64,000 bases of DNA from an uncultured Eubacteriales bacterium (GTDB lineage Bacteria > Bacillota > Clostridia > Oscillospirales > Acutalibacteraceae). The DNA is taken from the NCBI GenBank assembly GCA_934692675.1, contig CAKUUD010000002.1, positions 186,001-250,000 of the forward strand, read 5' to 3'. The position numbers and the translations under genes are program-made. The notes under the pieces are model-generated. The model did no database searches. It was not told the origin of the DNA and saw only the letters and a program-made list of their open reading frames with translations. Below, piece by piece: positions 43,359 to 51,751 of the stretch (the first letter of the stretch is position 1; every line of letters begins with the position of its first letter).

Positions 43359-44546
43359 TTAAATTTTCTTGCATATCTCTTCAAATTCTTTGTAATAATT
43401 ATTGGAGCGACTGCTTGTACATCTTGGAGCAAATTTAATGTCTTCGTTATAGATATTAAGTATAGCTTCGGGCTTTACCCAAGGTTTATTTTGAATTTTG
43501 CTGGTTTCTTCGTGTGTCAAATATCCCTCATATGAAACTAATCCTCGTCTTAAATACTCATCTTTTTTGCAAGCTTCAGTTACACCATTTTTTAGAATAT
43601 TTTCAAAATGAGAAACTAAACAAGCAGAATTTGCAACAGATGTCGAACCCGCTATGACAGAAGGAATGTTGGGCACGCAATAGTGCACGACGCCTTCCTC
43701 TATGTACGTAGGGTCATTATGATTGGTTTCGTGGAAAGTTTCTATAACGCCATAATCGTTGCTTATGTCAACTATAACAGAACCCTTGTGCATAGATTTA
43801 ACCATTTCACGAGTTATTAAAAATTCTTTGTTATCTTTCGGCCAGCGGACACAGTTAACAATCAAATCTATTTCTGGTAATAATTTTTCTATATTGCACC
43901 TATTTGAAAAAAACGTATTAACTTTCCCGTGATATTTGCTTTCTATATTCAGAAGTTGCTGATAATTAACATCACCTACAGTAACCCATGCTCCTAATTG
44001 ATGTAAAAAATCTACTGCAGCAGAACCTACAAGTCCATATCCAAGCACCATCGCTTTTATATTTGGAGCTCCTGCGAGACCTGATACAAATTTCCCGCAC
44101 CCGCCATTGATACTTAACATAGAATAAAGCCCCATAAACGCCCCGGCTTTTCCTGCTGCTTCGCAGTTTGGGGAACCGTATCTGTAAGTATCTTCAGCAG
44201 TAAATGAAATAACTTTTTTATTTAAAAGTGCTTCTACTTCTTCAGGATGAGCTGCAGGGTGTATACATGAAAAGACAATTTGCCCTTCTCTTAATAAATC
44301 ATATTCCGAGGGTTCTATTTCTTTTATTTTTGCAACCATGTCGCAAGTTTTATATATTTCTTCTTTGGTATTTAATATTGTTCCTCCGGCATCAATGTAT
44401 TCTGTGTCTTCGAATCCTGCCAATTTTCCTGCATCGTGTTCTACAAAAACTTCTGCGCCTTGATTTGTCAGAGTTTTAACTTCGCACGGGGTAGCTACTA
44501 CTCTGCACTCACCGATTTTTATGTCTTTTAATACACCGAATTTCAT
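43359..44546 (-). CDS. Alanine dehydrogenase/PNT-family NAD(P)-binding enzyme
   Basis: The 395-residue protein starts MKFGVLKDIKIGECRVVATP and has the catalytic Lys/His region KIKEIEPSEYDLL and CIHPAAHPEE, the Rossmann motif AMVLGYGLVGSAAVDFL, and the C-terminal NIPSVIAGSTSVANSA loop. This is the alanine dehydrogenase/pyridine nucleotide transhydrogenase pattern. Most such Clostridial proteins are alanine dehydrogenases (alanine to pyruvate and ammonia), but some lysine- or ornithine-linked relatives share the fold, so substrate is not certain. It is a single-gene unit, divergent from the amidase gene. Confidence 0.8.
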   Translation of the reverse strand: MKFGVLKDIKIGECRVVATPCEVKTLTNQGAEVFVEHDAGKLAGFEDTEYIDAGGTILNTKEEIYKTCDMVAKIKEIEPSEYDLLREGQIVFSCIHPAAHPEEVEALLNKKVISFTAEDTYRYGSPNCEAAGKAGAFMGLYSMLSINGGCGKFVSGLAGAPNIKAMVLGYGLVGSAAVDFLHQLGAWVTVGDVNYQQLLNIESKYHGKVNTFFSNRCNIEKLLPEIDLIVNCVRWPKDNKEFLITREMVKSMHKGSVIVDISNDYGVIETFHETNHNDPTYIEEGVVHYCVPNIPSVIAGSTSVANSACLVSHFENILKNGVTEACKKDEYLRRGLVSYEGYLTHEETSKIQNKPWVKPEAILNIYNEDIKFAPRCTSSRSNNYYKEFEEICKKI

Positions 44547-44672
44547 ACTTAAACACCTTCATTTTAATATATTTTATATATAGTATATAAAAATTTTTAT
44601 AAATTTACAAATTAAAAGTAATTTATTAATTTTTTACATATTAATGAAGCAAATAAGAAATATATAGATATT

Positions 44673-44700
44673 TTGACAGGGGATGAACGCGAGATAATGT
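44673..44700 (+). promoter_or_regulatory. Promoter of the endolysin-holin pair
   Basis: A perfect TTGACA (44673-44678), a 16-base spacer and TAATGT (44695-44700) lie about 77 bases before the ATG. An 8-bp inverted repeat (CAATAAAT/ATTTATTG, within 44730-44760) follows in the leader. Confidence 0.65.
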
Positions 44701-44776
44701 GATGGGTGTTAGTGTTTGTCTAAAAAGCAACAATAAATCAATAATTTTGGGCATTTATTGAAAGGGGAAATTTAAA

Positions 44777-45439
44777 ATGAGTAAAAAAGTATATTTAAGT
44801 CCAAGTTGCCAAATAAATAACGTTTATGCAATTGGCAACACAAATGAACAAGAACAATGCAATAGAATTGCAGAATTTGCGAAAACAGCTCTTGAAAGGT
44901 GTGGGTTTGAAGTTAAAAAGGCTCCCAAGGGGCAAAGCTTGACAAAAAATATCAGCGAGAGCAACAATTGGAGTGCGGATTTGCATATTCCAATTCATAC
45001 GAATGCATCTAACGGACAAACTTTAGGCGGAACGCTCGTCATGATTTACAGTAACGATACTGAAAACAAAAAGGCAGGGAGTGCAATTTTGAATGCTGTT
45101 GCACCCATCTCTCCTGGTTCAGATTACAATTTGAGAGTAAATCCAAGCCTTGCAGAATTAAATTCGACTAAAGCTATTGCGGTTTACGTTGAGTGTGAAT
45201 TCCACGATACAAAAGAAGGTGCAGATTGGATAATAAACAACGTCAAATCCCTCGGGGAAGCAATTTGTAAAGGCGTGTGCAATTATTATGGTGCTACATA
45301 CAAAGAGGATCTTTCCGACAATTCAGACAAACTTTACAGAGTGCAAATTGGAGCATTTAGAGAAAAATCAAATGCAGAAAACTGCCTACAAAAAACGAAA
45401 AACGCCGGATTTACCGACGCTTTTATAAAAGAGGAATAA
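44777..45439 (+). CDS. N-acetylmuramoyl-L-alanine amidase with SPOR domain (endolysin type)
   Basis: The 220-residue protein is an Amidase_3-type enzyme of the subgroup that begins KVYLSPSCQ, with ADLHIPIHTNAS and YVECEFHDTKEGADWI carrying zinc ligands and the catalytic Glu. It ends in a SPOR-like peptidoglycan-binding domain (LYRVQIGAFREKSNAENC). There is no signal peptide, as expected of an endolysin released by a holin. A holin-like gene follows after two bases. The pair resembles a phage lysis cassette, though no other phage genes are nearby. It could be a prophage remnant or a domesticated lysis module. Confidence 0.85.
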   Translation: MSKKVYLSPSCQINNVYAIGNTNEQEQCNRIAEFAKTALERCGFEVKKAPKGQSLTKNISESNNWSADLHIPIHTNASNGQTLGGTLVMIYSNDTENKKAGSAILNAVAPISPGSDYNLRVNPSLAELNSTKAIAVYVECEFHDTKEGADWIINNVKSLGEAICKGVCNYYGATYKEDLSDNSDKLYRVQIGAFREKSNAENCLQKTKNAGFTDAFIKEE

Positions 45440-45441
45440 AT

Positions 45442-45720
45442 ATGAATCAATATGTATCAAAAATGATTATGGTTGCAATACTAATTGAAGGAATCGTTAC
45501 ATATTTTAATGAGTTTTTTGTTTCGGGAAATATGCCGTGGCAGATGATTTGTAGTTTAGTATTGGGAATAATTATGTCTGTGTCTTACGAACTCGATTTA
45601 CCCAAACATCTGGGTCTTAAGTCAACGATCCCGCATATTGGCAGTGTTTTAACGGGAGTTTTGATTTCCCGCGGTTCGAACTACTTATATGATTTAATCA
45701 ATAAACTAACTAAAATATAG
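45442..45720 (+). CDS. Holin-like small membrane protein
   Basis: The 92-residue protein has three hydrophobic stretches (about residues 7-25, 33-50 and 60-78) and charged ends, with the pattern of phage holins paired with amidases in Clostridia. It starts two bases after the endolysin stop, so the two are co-translated. It would make membrane pores that release the amidase. Family membership rests on topology and neighbour. Confidence 0.75.
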   Translation: MNQYVSKMIMVAILIEGIVTYFNEFFVSGNMPWQMICSLVLGIIMSVSYELDLPKHLGLKSTIPHIGSVLTGVLISRGSNYLYDLINKLTKI

Positions 45721-45752
45721 GAATTAATTTTGCACATAAAAAGCGTAAGAAA

Positions 45753-45777
45753 AAATCCCCCAACTGGGGGATTTTTA
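45753..45777. terminator. Terminator between the lysis pair and tRNA-Ser genes
   Basis: AAATCCCCC and GGGGGATTT form a 9-bp stem with a 4-base loop, with T runs in both directions. It can end both the holin transcript (plus) and the tRNA-Ser transcript (minus). Confidence 0.85.
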
Positions 45778-45779
45778 TT

Positions 45780-45870
45780 TGGCGGAGAAGGAGGGATTTG
45801 AACCCTCGCGCCGATCGCTCGACCTACACCCTTAGCAGGGGCGCCTCTTCAGCCACTTGAGTACTTCTCC
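45780..45870 (-). tRNA. tRNA-Ser(GCT)
   Basis: Read on the minus strand, the acceptor arms are GGAGAAG and CTTCTCC, with an anticodon loop CTGCTAA (anticodon GCT), a long variable arm typical of Ser, the T-loop GGTTCAAATCC, and an encoded CCA end. The length of 91 nt includes CCA. Confidence 0.95.
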
Positions 45871-45904
45871 AAATGTGAAAGTATGAACAAATATTTAATT
45901 TCGA

Positions 45905-45993
45905 TGGCGGAGGGAGTGGGATTCGAACCCACGGTCCCTTGCGGGATCACCAGTTTTCAAGACTGGCTCCTTAAACCACTCGGACACCCCTCC
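45905..45993 (-). tRNA. tRNA-Ser(TGA)
   Basis: On the minus strand the acceptor is GGAGGGG with TCCCTCC, the anticodon loop CTTGAAA (anticodon TGA), a long variable arm, T-loop GGTTCGAATCC and encoded CCA. It is probably co-transcribed with the tRNA-Ser(GCT) 34 bases away. Confidence 0.95.
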
Positions 45994-46181
45994 AACTGTT
46001 TTACATTCACGATTCTATCATAACATAAAATTTAAGTCAACTATTATTTTGAACTTTTTCAAAATTTTTATAAACACATATTTACGAACCTAAAACAGAT
46101 TTTTGAATATTATGTTAATGAGAATACTTTTATCATCAAAGTTCTTCTCAAAAGAAAAACAATATTTAAGGAGGTCACAAA

Positions 46182-46559
46182 ATGTCTTGTCCATACGAAA
46201 AACCATATAAACCTGAACATGAGGTATGCCCTGCGCTTGGATTTCAAGATGTAGTGGTAGGTGTTCCTGTGGAAATTAAACCTTTTGCTCAAATCGGCAA
46301 AGTAAAAACTGAATGTGTCGGCAAACCTATAATCAAAAGAGGAAGCACAATGTGTGAAGGAAAATCAAAAGAAACTTGCAAATTTACTATAAGTCAAAAA
46401 GTAAGAGTTGAAGTTCCGGTACTGTTCGGCGCTAAAACAGAAATAGGGGAAGCTCGTATAGATTGCAAACACCATGGATTCCCATGCGGCGCTGAAAAAG
46501 AAGAAAAAAATTTTGAAGCACCCCAAGAAAGAGAATTTTTTTCAGGAATGATAGGATAA
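46182..46559 (+). CDS. Small Cys-containing protein with an internal repeat, unknown function
   Basis: I do not recognise a named family. The 125-residue product has no signal peptide or membrane segment and about eight Cys. Two units with the same pattern are visible: VPVEIKPFAQIGKVKTEC (about 29-46) and VPVLFGAKTEIGEARIDC (about 78-95), both V-P-V, then I-G, then Cys. An AAGGAGGT ribosome-binding site precedes the ATG at 46182, and a strong terminator follows, so it is a monocistronic gene. It sits just before the ger operon; a spore-coat or spore-associated role is only a guess. Confidence 0.7.
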   Translation: MSCPYEKPYKPEHEVCPALGFQDVVVGVPVEIKPFAQIGKVKTECVGKPIIKRGSTMCEGKSKETCKFTISQKVRVEVPVLFGAKTEIGEARIDCKHHGFPCGAEKEEKNFEAPQEREFFSGMIG

Positions 46560-46614
46560 AATCTTTTATGATTTACATATAAAATTCGGCTCTCTATAAA
46601 ACGTTTATATATGT

Positions 46615-46659
46615 CCTCTGTGCGTAATTTTTTAAAATGCACAGAGGGTTATTTTTTTA
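46615..46659 (+). terminator. Terminator of the small Cys-containing gene
   Basis: CCTCTGTGC and GCACAGAGG form a perfect 9-bp stem around a 15-base loop, followed by GTTATTTTTTT. Confidence 0.85.
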
Positions 46660-46703
46660 TGAGTGCGTATATTTAAAAATTTTAAGTAAAAATTATTATA
46701 GAG

Positions 46704-48239
46704 GTGATAAATATTAACAAGATAGATTATTTCAAAGAAACCTATATTCATAATGAAAACAAGCTAAGCAAAGAAAAAATAAAATTTTTTTCAAAATCAC
46801 TAGTTGAAAATATAGAATATTTTAAAAGAAAATTTCACGATAGCGCCGACCTTTGCATTAAGTATTTAAATGTAGACAATACTCAAAGTGCAATTATAAC
46901 CATTTCTGGAATGGTAAATAAAGACACTCTAACGCAGAGTGTGGTTTACCCGATTATTACGAAGGAAATTAAGGGAACGAGTCCTCTGGAAAAATTTGAG
47001 TATATAAGAGACAAAATAATAATAGCTTCTGACCAAGTTCAAGTTTCCAACTATATTGATGCTTTTGACAAAATAATGTCCGGACATGCTCTTTTTGCCA
47101 TGGAAGGCTGCGATTCTATGATTGCTATAGGAGTGCAGGGATTCTCTTTCAGAGCAGTATCAGAGCCGTCATCGGAACTAATGCAACGTGGTTCCAGGGA
47201 AGGCTTTGTGGAGGCAATAGCAGTAAATATGACACTTATACGAAGAAGGCTAAAGAGTCCGGATTTAAAATTTGAAATGTCAAAACTAGGAACAGTCAGT
47301 AAAACATCAATTTGCCTTTGCTATATGGAAAATAAGGTTTCTCCGGAAATACTAAAAAAGATAAAAGATAAATTAAAAAATATAAATTTAGAAATGGTAA
47401 TAGAATCCGGGTATGTGATTCCATATTTGGAAGATCAAGGAGATTTTTCATTATTCAGCGGAATAGGAATGACCGAACGCCCTGATACGGTTTGCGGAAA
47501 AATCTCGGAAGGCAGGGTAGCAATATTAATAGATGGAACTCCTAACGCATTGCTTGTACCATATATTTTCGTAGAATATTTCCAGCATTTGGACGATTAT
47601 TCCATGCACACGTATTTTGCAACTTTTACAAGGTGGCTCAAATATTTGGCTTTTTTTATGTCTACTCTTCTTCCGGGACTATATGTTGGGATAAGTACGT
47701 TTAATCCGGAGATATTACCCGGACCCATACTAAATAAAATAGCATTGGCTGTAGGAACAACCCCTTTTTCACTTATGACAGAAACAATATTTATACATCT
47801 TATATATGAAATAATGCGTGAAGCCGGACTAAGAATTCCAAGACCTCTTGGACATGCAGTGAGTATAGTCGGAGCTCTTGTTATAGGCGAAACAGCGGTA
47901 AGTTCCGGGCTTATAGGTGCTCCGACGCTTATGGTGGTTGCTCTAACGGCTATTTCGTCATATGTAATACCCAATCTATACGAACCTATTTCTATTCTGA
48001 AATTTATATTTATAATAACGGGAGGATTACTTGGAATATGGGGAATCATGATTGTATTTACGGCAATTTTAATAAATATATGTTCGAAAAATTCCTACGG
48101 AGTACCGTTTACTTCTCCAATAGCTCCGTTTAATATTTTTGCCATGAGAGATGTTTTAATCAGAAGCGGATGGAGCTTTTTAAGTAAAAAAAATATAAGA
48201 GTACAAAATTTACCCGGTTCTGAAGTTAAAGATAAATAA
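46704..48239 (+). CDS. GerA-family spore germinant receptor subunit A
   Basis: This is the A subunit of an inner-membrane nutrient germinant receptor. The 511-residue protein has a soluble N-terminal domain, then several membrane helices from about residue 300, with the family motifs EGCDSMIAIGVQGF, SSEPSSELMQRGSREGF-type (PSSELMQRGSREGFVEA) and GTPNALLVPYIFVEY. The start is unclear: the GTG at 46704 lies inside the GAGGTGAT Shine-Dalgarno sequence, and an ATT at 46713 would have perfect spacing. It is followed by B and C subunit genes. The germinant is unknown. Confidence 0.93.
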   Translation: MININKIDYFKETYIHNENKLSKEKIKFFSKSLVENIEYFKRKFHDSADLCIKYLNVDNTQSAIITISGMVNKDTLTQSVVYPIITKEIKGTSPLEKFEYIRDKIIIASDQVQVSNYIDAFDKIMSGHALFAMEGCDSMIAIGVQGFSFRAVSEPSSELMQRGSREGFVEAIAVNMTLIRRRLKSPDLKFEMSKLGTVSKTSICLCYMENKVSPEILKKIKDKLKNINLEMVIESGYVIPYLEDQGDFSLFSGIGMTERPDTVCGKISEGRVAILIDGTPNALLVPYIFVEYFQHLDDYSMHTYFATFTRWLKYLAFFMSTLLPGLYVGISTFNPEILPGPILNKIALAVGTTPFSLMTETIFIHLIYEIMREAGLRIPRPLGHAVSIVGALVIGETAVSSGLIGAPTLMVVALTAISSYVIPNLYEPISILKFIFIITGGLLGIWGIMIVFTAILINICSKNSYGVPFTSPIAPFNIFAMRDVLIRSGWSFLSKKNIRVQNLPGSEVKDK

Positions 48240-48259
48240 TTATATGGGAGAAAAAATTT

Positions 48260-49342
48260 ATGGAAAAACGACCTTCTATATCTGTAGGACAAATATTTTC
48301 CATGCTGTTTATAAGCAGAATGGTAGTGAGTATGACGTACGGCACACTCCTTATAGGAGATTCTGACATTTGGGATCATTTGATTTCCGCTCCTATTTCA
48401 TTTTTATTAACATTTTTGCTGGTTTATCCTGTATATAGATTATTTTTGATGGATAAAAAAATGAATGTCATGGATAACGCATATTCCCTGATGGGAAAAT
48501 GGGGGATGTGTATAATTTTAATATACGTAATATATTACTTGGTGATAAGCGTCCATACTTTATCGGTTTTTAATAATTTTATATCCAATGCTGTAAACCC
48601 GCCTATTTCGCTTTCGCTCCTTTCAATAGTTTTATTAATATCATGTTGTTATGCGGCATATAAGGGATTGGAATCGCTAGCACGTACATCAAGTTTTATA
48701 CTTTGTGCTACGATAATATCTATATTTTTTCTTACAATATCTTTGCTTTCCAGCATAGAAAAAATAAACTTTACACCTTTTATGTACAACGGGAAAGAAT
48801 CTGTCAAAGAAGGAATATTTTATATGATTTCACAAAGTTCCTGCATCCCTGCAATGGCAATGCTTCTTCCGATGGGTAGAGGAACCAAATGGAAAGGAAT
48901 TTTAATATGGAATTCTTGTATATACGTTGTGTTTTCGCTGATAATAATTCTGATTATAGGAAGCATGGGTGATTTCACCTATACACAATTATTCCCGGTA
49001 TATACCGCCGCGGGGACGGGTAAGTTTGGATCTTTTAGGCATCTGGACGCAATGTATTTGGGCGTTTGGATCTTAGGAATATTTTTAAAATTATCATTAT
49101 TTATAGTGTTAGCTTCAGAGGGAATTAAAAAAATTTTGGGAGAAAGAGCTAGCAAATACTCAGTTATAATATTTGGAATTCTTTTAATGCTTCCGACATT
49201 TTTTCCGAATCTTTTTGGCATTTTAAAAAGTAGCGCTACAACAACATTTCTTTTTTACTTTGTAATTTTAACTTCTGTTATATTGCCGATAATTTTAATA
49301 ATTTTAAAAAAATTAGGAATTCGAAAGGAACACGTAATTTGA
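48260..49342 (+). CDS. GerB-family spore germination permease-like subunit
   Basis: The B subunit of the germinant receptor is an amino-acid-permease-like membrane protein (APC fold). The 360-residue protein has about ten hydrophobic segments beginning near residue 12 and the GerB start (ISVGQIFSMLFISRM). It follows gerA by 21 bases and overlaps the C subunit gene by four bases, so the three subunits are coupled. Ligand specificity cannot be read from sequence. Confidence 0.93.
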   Translation: MEKRPSISVGQIFSMLFISRMVVSMTYGTLLIGDSDIWDHLISAPISFLLTFLLVYPVYRLFLMDKKMNVMDNAYSLMGKWGMCIILIYVIYYLVISVHTLSVFNNFISNAVNPPISLSLLSIVLLISCCYAAYKGLESLARTSSFILCATIISIFFLTISLLSSIEKINFTPFMYNGKESVKEGIFYMISQSSCIPAMAMLLPMGRGTKWKGILIWNSCIYVVFSLIIILIIGSMGDFTYTQLFPVYTAAGTGKFGSFRHLDAMYLGVWILGIFLKLSLFIVLASEGIKKILGERASKYSVIIFGILLMLPTFFPNLFGILKSSATTTFLFYFVILTSVILPIILIILKKLGIRKEHVI

Positions 49343-50445
49343 AAACGAAAAATATATTTATGGGATTAATAGTATGTTTAAGCTTTTTATTACTGACGGG
49401 GTGCTCCGAAGGCCAACAATTACACCAAAAATTAATTATCCAAGGGATAGGTATAGATAATTCAGAAAATGGCTATTTGCTAACTGTACAAGCGTTGGAT
49501 TTTAAAAACCCAGCCAACGAAGATGAACCCAATATAAAAAATATAGAAGTTGAAGGGACTTCTCTCGTTAGTGCGCTAGAGAATATATCCAAAAAGACCA
49601 GTTTGACTCCTGTTTATTCCCAGAACATGATAATAATTATAGGAGAAAGCATAGCAAAAAATGGAGTAGATAAATTCATGGATTTTTTTGTAAGGCACTG
49701 CGAGGCAAGACCCAAGGTTAAGTTATGCGTAGTTGAAGACAAAGCCTCGGAGTATTTTAAAATTAAGCACAATAACAAACTAATAAAAGCTAAAGATATA
49801 CACGATTTGATTCCGGATGCTCTTAACTCAGATATACTACATTTTGTGTCAAGTTTAAAAAATAAAATAAGCGATCCGTATCTTGCGTGTTTGGGTACAG
49901 AAAAATCCGAATCGGAAAAAAATATAATTCTAAGAGGAGTAGCAGTTTTTTCAAATGAAATTTTCAAAAGTTATCTTCATGATAATGATTTTTTAGGATT
50001 CATGATTCTTAAAGGAGTACCTGAATGCGGTACATGCAAAATTCATGATGAAACTTTGGGTCAAATTACATGCTCGGTAAATAAAGTTGAGTCTCAAACT
50101 CGTGTTATAAATGATAATTCTGATTCTCCTTCATTTGATATAAATTTAAAAGTAAAAGCATCCGCTTTTTCGATAGACAATAAATTTGATACATGTTTTG
50201 ATGAAAATTTAAAGAATTCTATAGCAGAAAAATTGTCAAAAAAAATAACCGACATATGTTATGCGGTTATTCATAAAACTACCGATATGGAAACGGATAT
50301 TTTAAATTTGGGAAGAACTTTAAAAAATTCAAATCCCGAAGTATTTAAGAAAATAGAAAAGGAATGGTCTCGAAATCTTTCTAAATGTCAATATAATTTG
50401 TCTGCAAATACAGAAGTAATTATAACAGGAAAAGAGCCTATTTAA
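49339..50445 (+). CDS. Ger(x)C-family germinant receptor lipoprotein
   Basis: The C subunit is a membrane-anchored lipoprotein: signal peptide with lipobox LLLTGCSEG (Cys near residue 22) and the family-typical GIGIDNSENGYLLTVQALDF. It has 368 residues, about the usual length. It ends four bases past the start of the convergent lysC end (50442), with no terminator separating them. Confidence 0.93.
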   Translation: MKTKNIFMGLIVCLSFLLLTGCSEGQQLHQKLIIQGIGIDNSENGYLLTVQALDFKNPANEDEPNIKNIEVEGTSLVSALENISKKTSLTPVYSQNMIIIIGESIAKNGVDKFMDFFVRHCEARPKVKLCVVEDKASEYFKIKHNNKLIKAKDIHDLIPDALNSDILHFVSSLKNKISDPYLACLGTEKSESEKNIILRGVAVFSNEIFKSYLHDNDFLGFMILKGVPECGTCKIHDETLGQITCSVNKVESQTRVINDNSDSPSFDINLKVKASAFSIDNKFDTCFDENLKNSIAEKLSKKITDICYAVIHKTTDMETDILNLGRTLKNSNPEVFKKIEKEWSRNLSKCQYNLSANTEVIITGKEPI

Positions 50446-51662
50446 ATAAGAGAATCCTCTTCAAAAATTTTGCTGTGAATCATATTAAGAGCTTGATGTC
50501 CGGCGCTGGAAGGAATTATTACAGATACTCTTTTTTCTGTGCATGCAACCATTTCGTAATTAATATTTGCTTCAGACAATACTTCAAACATGATGGACGC
50601 GATATTTATATTAAAGCTTTCCGAAACGTTTACGACTGAAATTTGTGATTTATCTTTTTCATAAAATATTTTAGAATCTTCTACCCCTAAATTATTTTTC
50701 AATATTTTTAAAGTATCAGATAAATTTTCCTCTTTTACTACAAATATTATTTTATTTTTATCCGTTTTACCTATAGGCATCAAATTCATGTCTATTGATA
50801 TATTATTGGATTTAAGCTCCGAATTAATAGTACTGAACGATAAATTTATGTTGGCAATATCTGTGAGTATAATCTTTACCATATCGTTTAAAATTGCAAC
50901 TCCACTTGCCGAATGTGTGTTTTTCCTCGGAATGTTTTCAACTATGGTTCCTTTGGAATTTTCTGAAAGGCTGGAGAGAACTTCCACTTTTACATTATTA
51001 TTTTTAGCAATCTCTATGGATCGGTCATTAAGGACTTGTGCACCGCAATATGATAAAGCATACATTTCATCATAAGAAATAGTATTTATTTTTTTAGCAG
51101 ATTGCACTATTCGTGGGTCAGAAGTGTATACTCCGTCCACGTCTGTGTATATCTTACATAAATCCGCTCCCATTGCAGCCGAAATCGCAACAGCAGTAGT
51201 ATCGGAGCCACCACGCCCCAGTGTAGTGATGTCGTTTTTGTCATCTATTCCTTGAAAGCCCGCCAAAACAACTATATTGTTTTTATCTAATTCTGATTTT
51301 ATTCTGGAAGTGTCAATATTAAATATTTTAGCATCTCCGTGGCAAGAATCTGTCAAAAATCCAGCTTGATATCCTGTAAGAGAAACAGCAGGATATCCGA
51401 GCTTTTGTATAGCCATACTAAGGAGCGCTATGGATATTTGTTCTCCGCTGGAAAGTAAAACATCCATTTCTCTTTTTGAAATGCTATCATCAATATCTTT
51501 AGCTTTTTTTACAAGCATGTCTGTAGTGTGCCCTTGAGCCGAAACCACCACAATGATTTTATTATTTTCTGAATATAAATCTGTAACTTTTTTTGCAACA
51601 TTAAATATATGATGTGTATCCGAGACCGAAGTCCCGCCAAATTTTTGAACTATAAGGCTCAT
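50442..51662 (-). CDS. lysC: Aspartate kinase
   Basis: LysC phosphorylates aspartate, the first step to Lys, Thr, Met and diaminopimelate. The 406-residue protein starts MSLIVQKFGGTSVSDT and has the catalytic-domain motifs LLSSGEQIS, TLGRGGSDTTA and YTDVDGVYTSDPR, with two ACT domains from about residue 265 to the end. Length fits the single-protein class. It is a one-gene unit downstream of the PBP gene. Feedback regulation by Lys or Thr is expected from the ACT domains. Confidence 0.95.
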   Translation of the reverse strand: MSLIVQKFGGTSVSDTHHIFNVAKKVTDLYSENNKIIVVVSAQGHTTDMLVKKAKDIDDSISKREMDVLLSSGEQISIALLSMAIQKLGYPAVSLTGYQAGFLTDSCHGDAKIFNIDTSRIKSELDKNNIVVLAGFQGIDDKNDITTLGRGGSDTTAVAISAAMGADLCKIYTDVDGVYTSDPRIVQSAKKINTISYDEMYALSYCGAQVLNDRSIEIAKNNNVKVEVLSSLSENSKGTIVENIPRKNTHSASGVAILNDMVKIILTDIANINLSFSTINSELKSNNISIDMNLMPIGKTDKNKIIFVVKEENLSDTLKILKNNLGVEDSKIFYEKDKSQISVVNVSESFNINIASIMFEVLSEANINYEMVACTEKRVSVIIPSSAGHQALNMIHSKIFEEDSLI

Positions 51663-51751
51663 CGTCTTCAGCTCCTCTAATTATTGAAAGAAAAAATAAA
51701 TAGTACTTTTACAATTACATTTTATGCGGTTAAACAAAATATTGATATCGA

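Noticed and set aside
44777..45720. A complete prophage
   Set aside because: Only the endolysin and holin are present; no integrase, capsid, terminase or portal genes are nearby.
47597..48049. Minus-strand 150-residue ORF opposite gerA
   Set aside because: It is antisense to a clear GerA subunit and lacks start signals.
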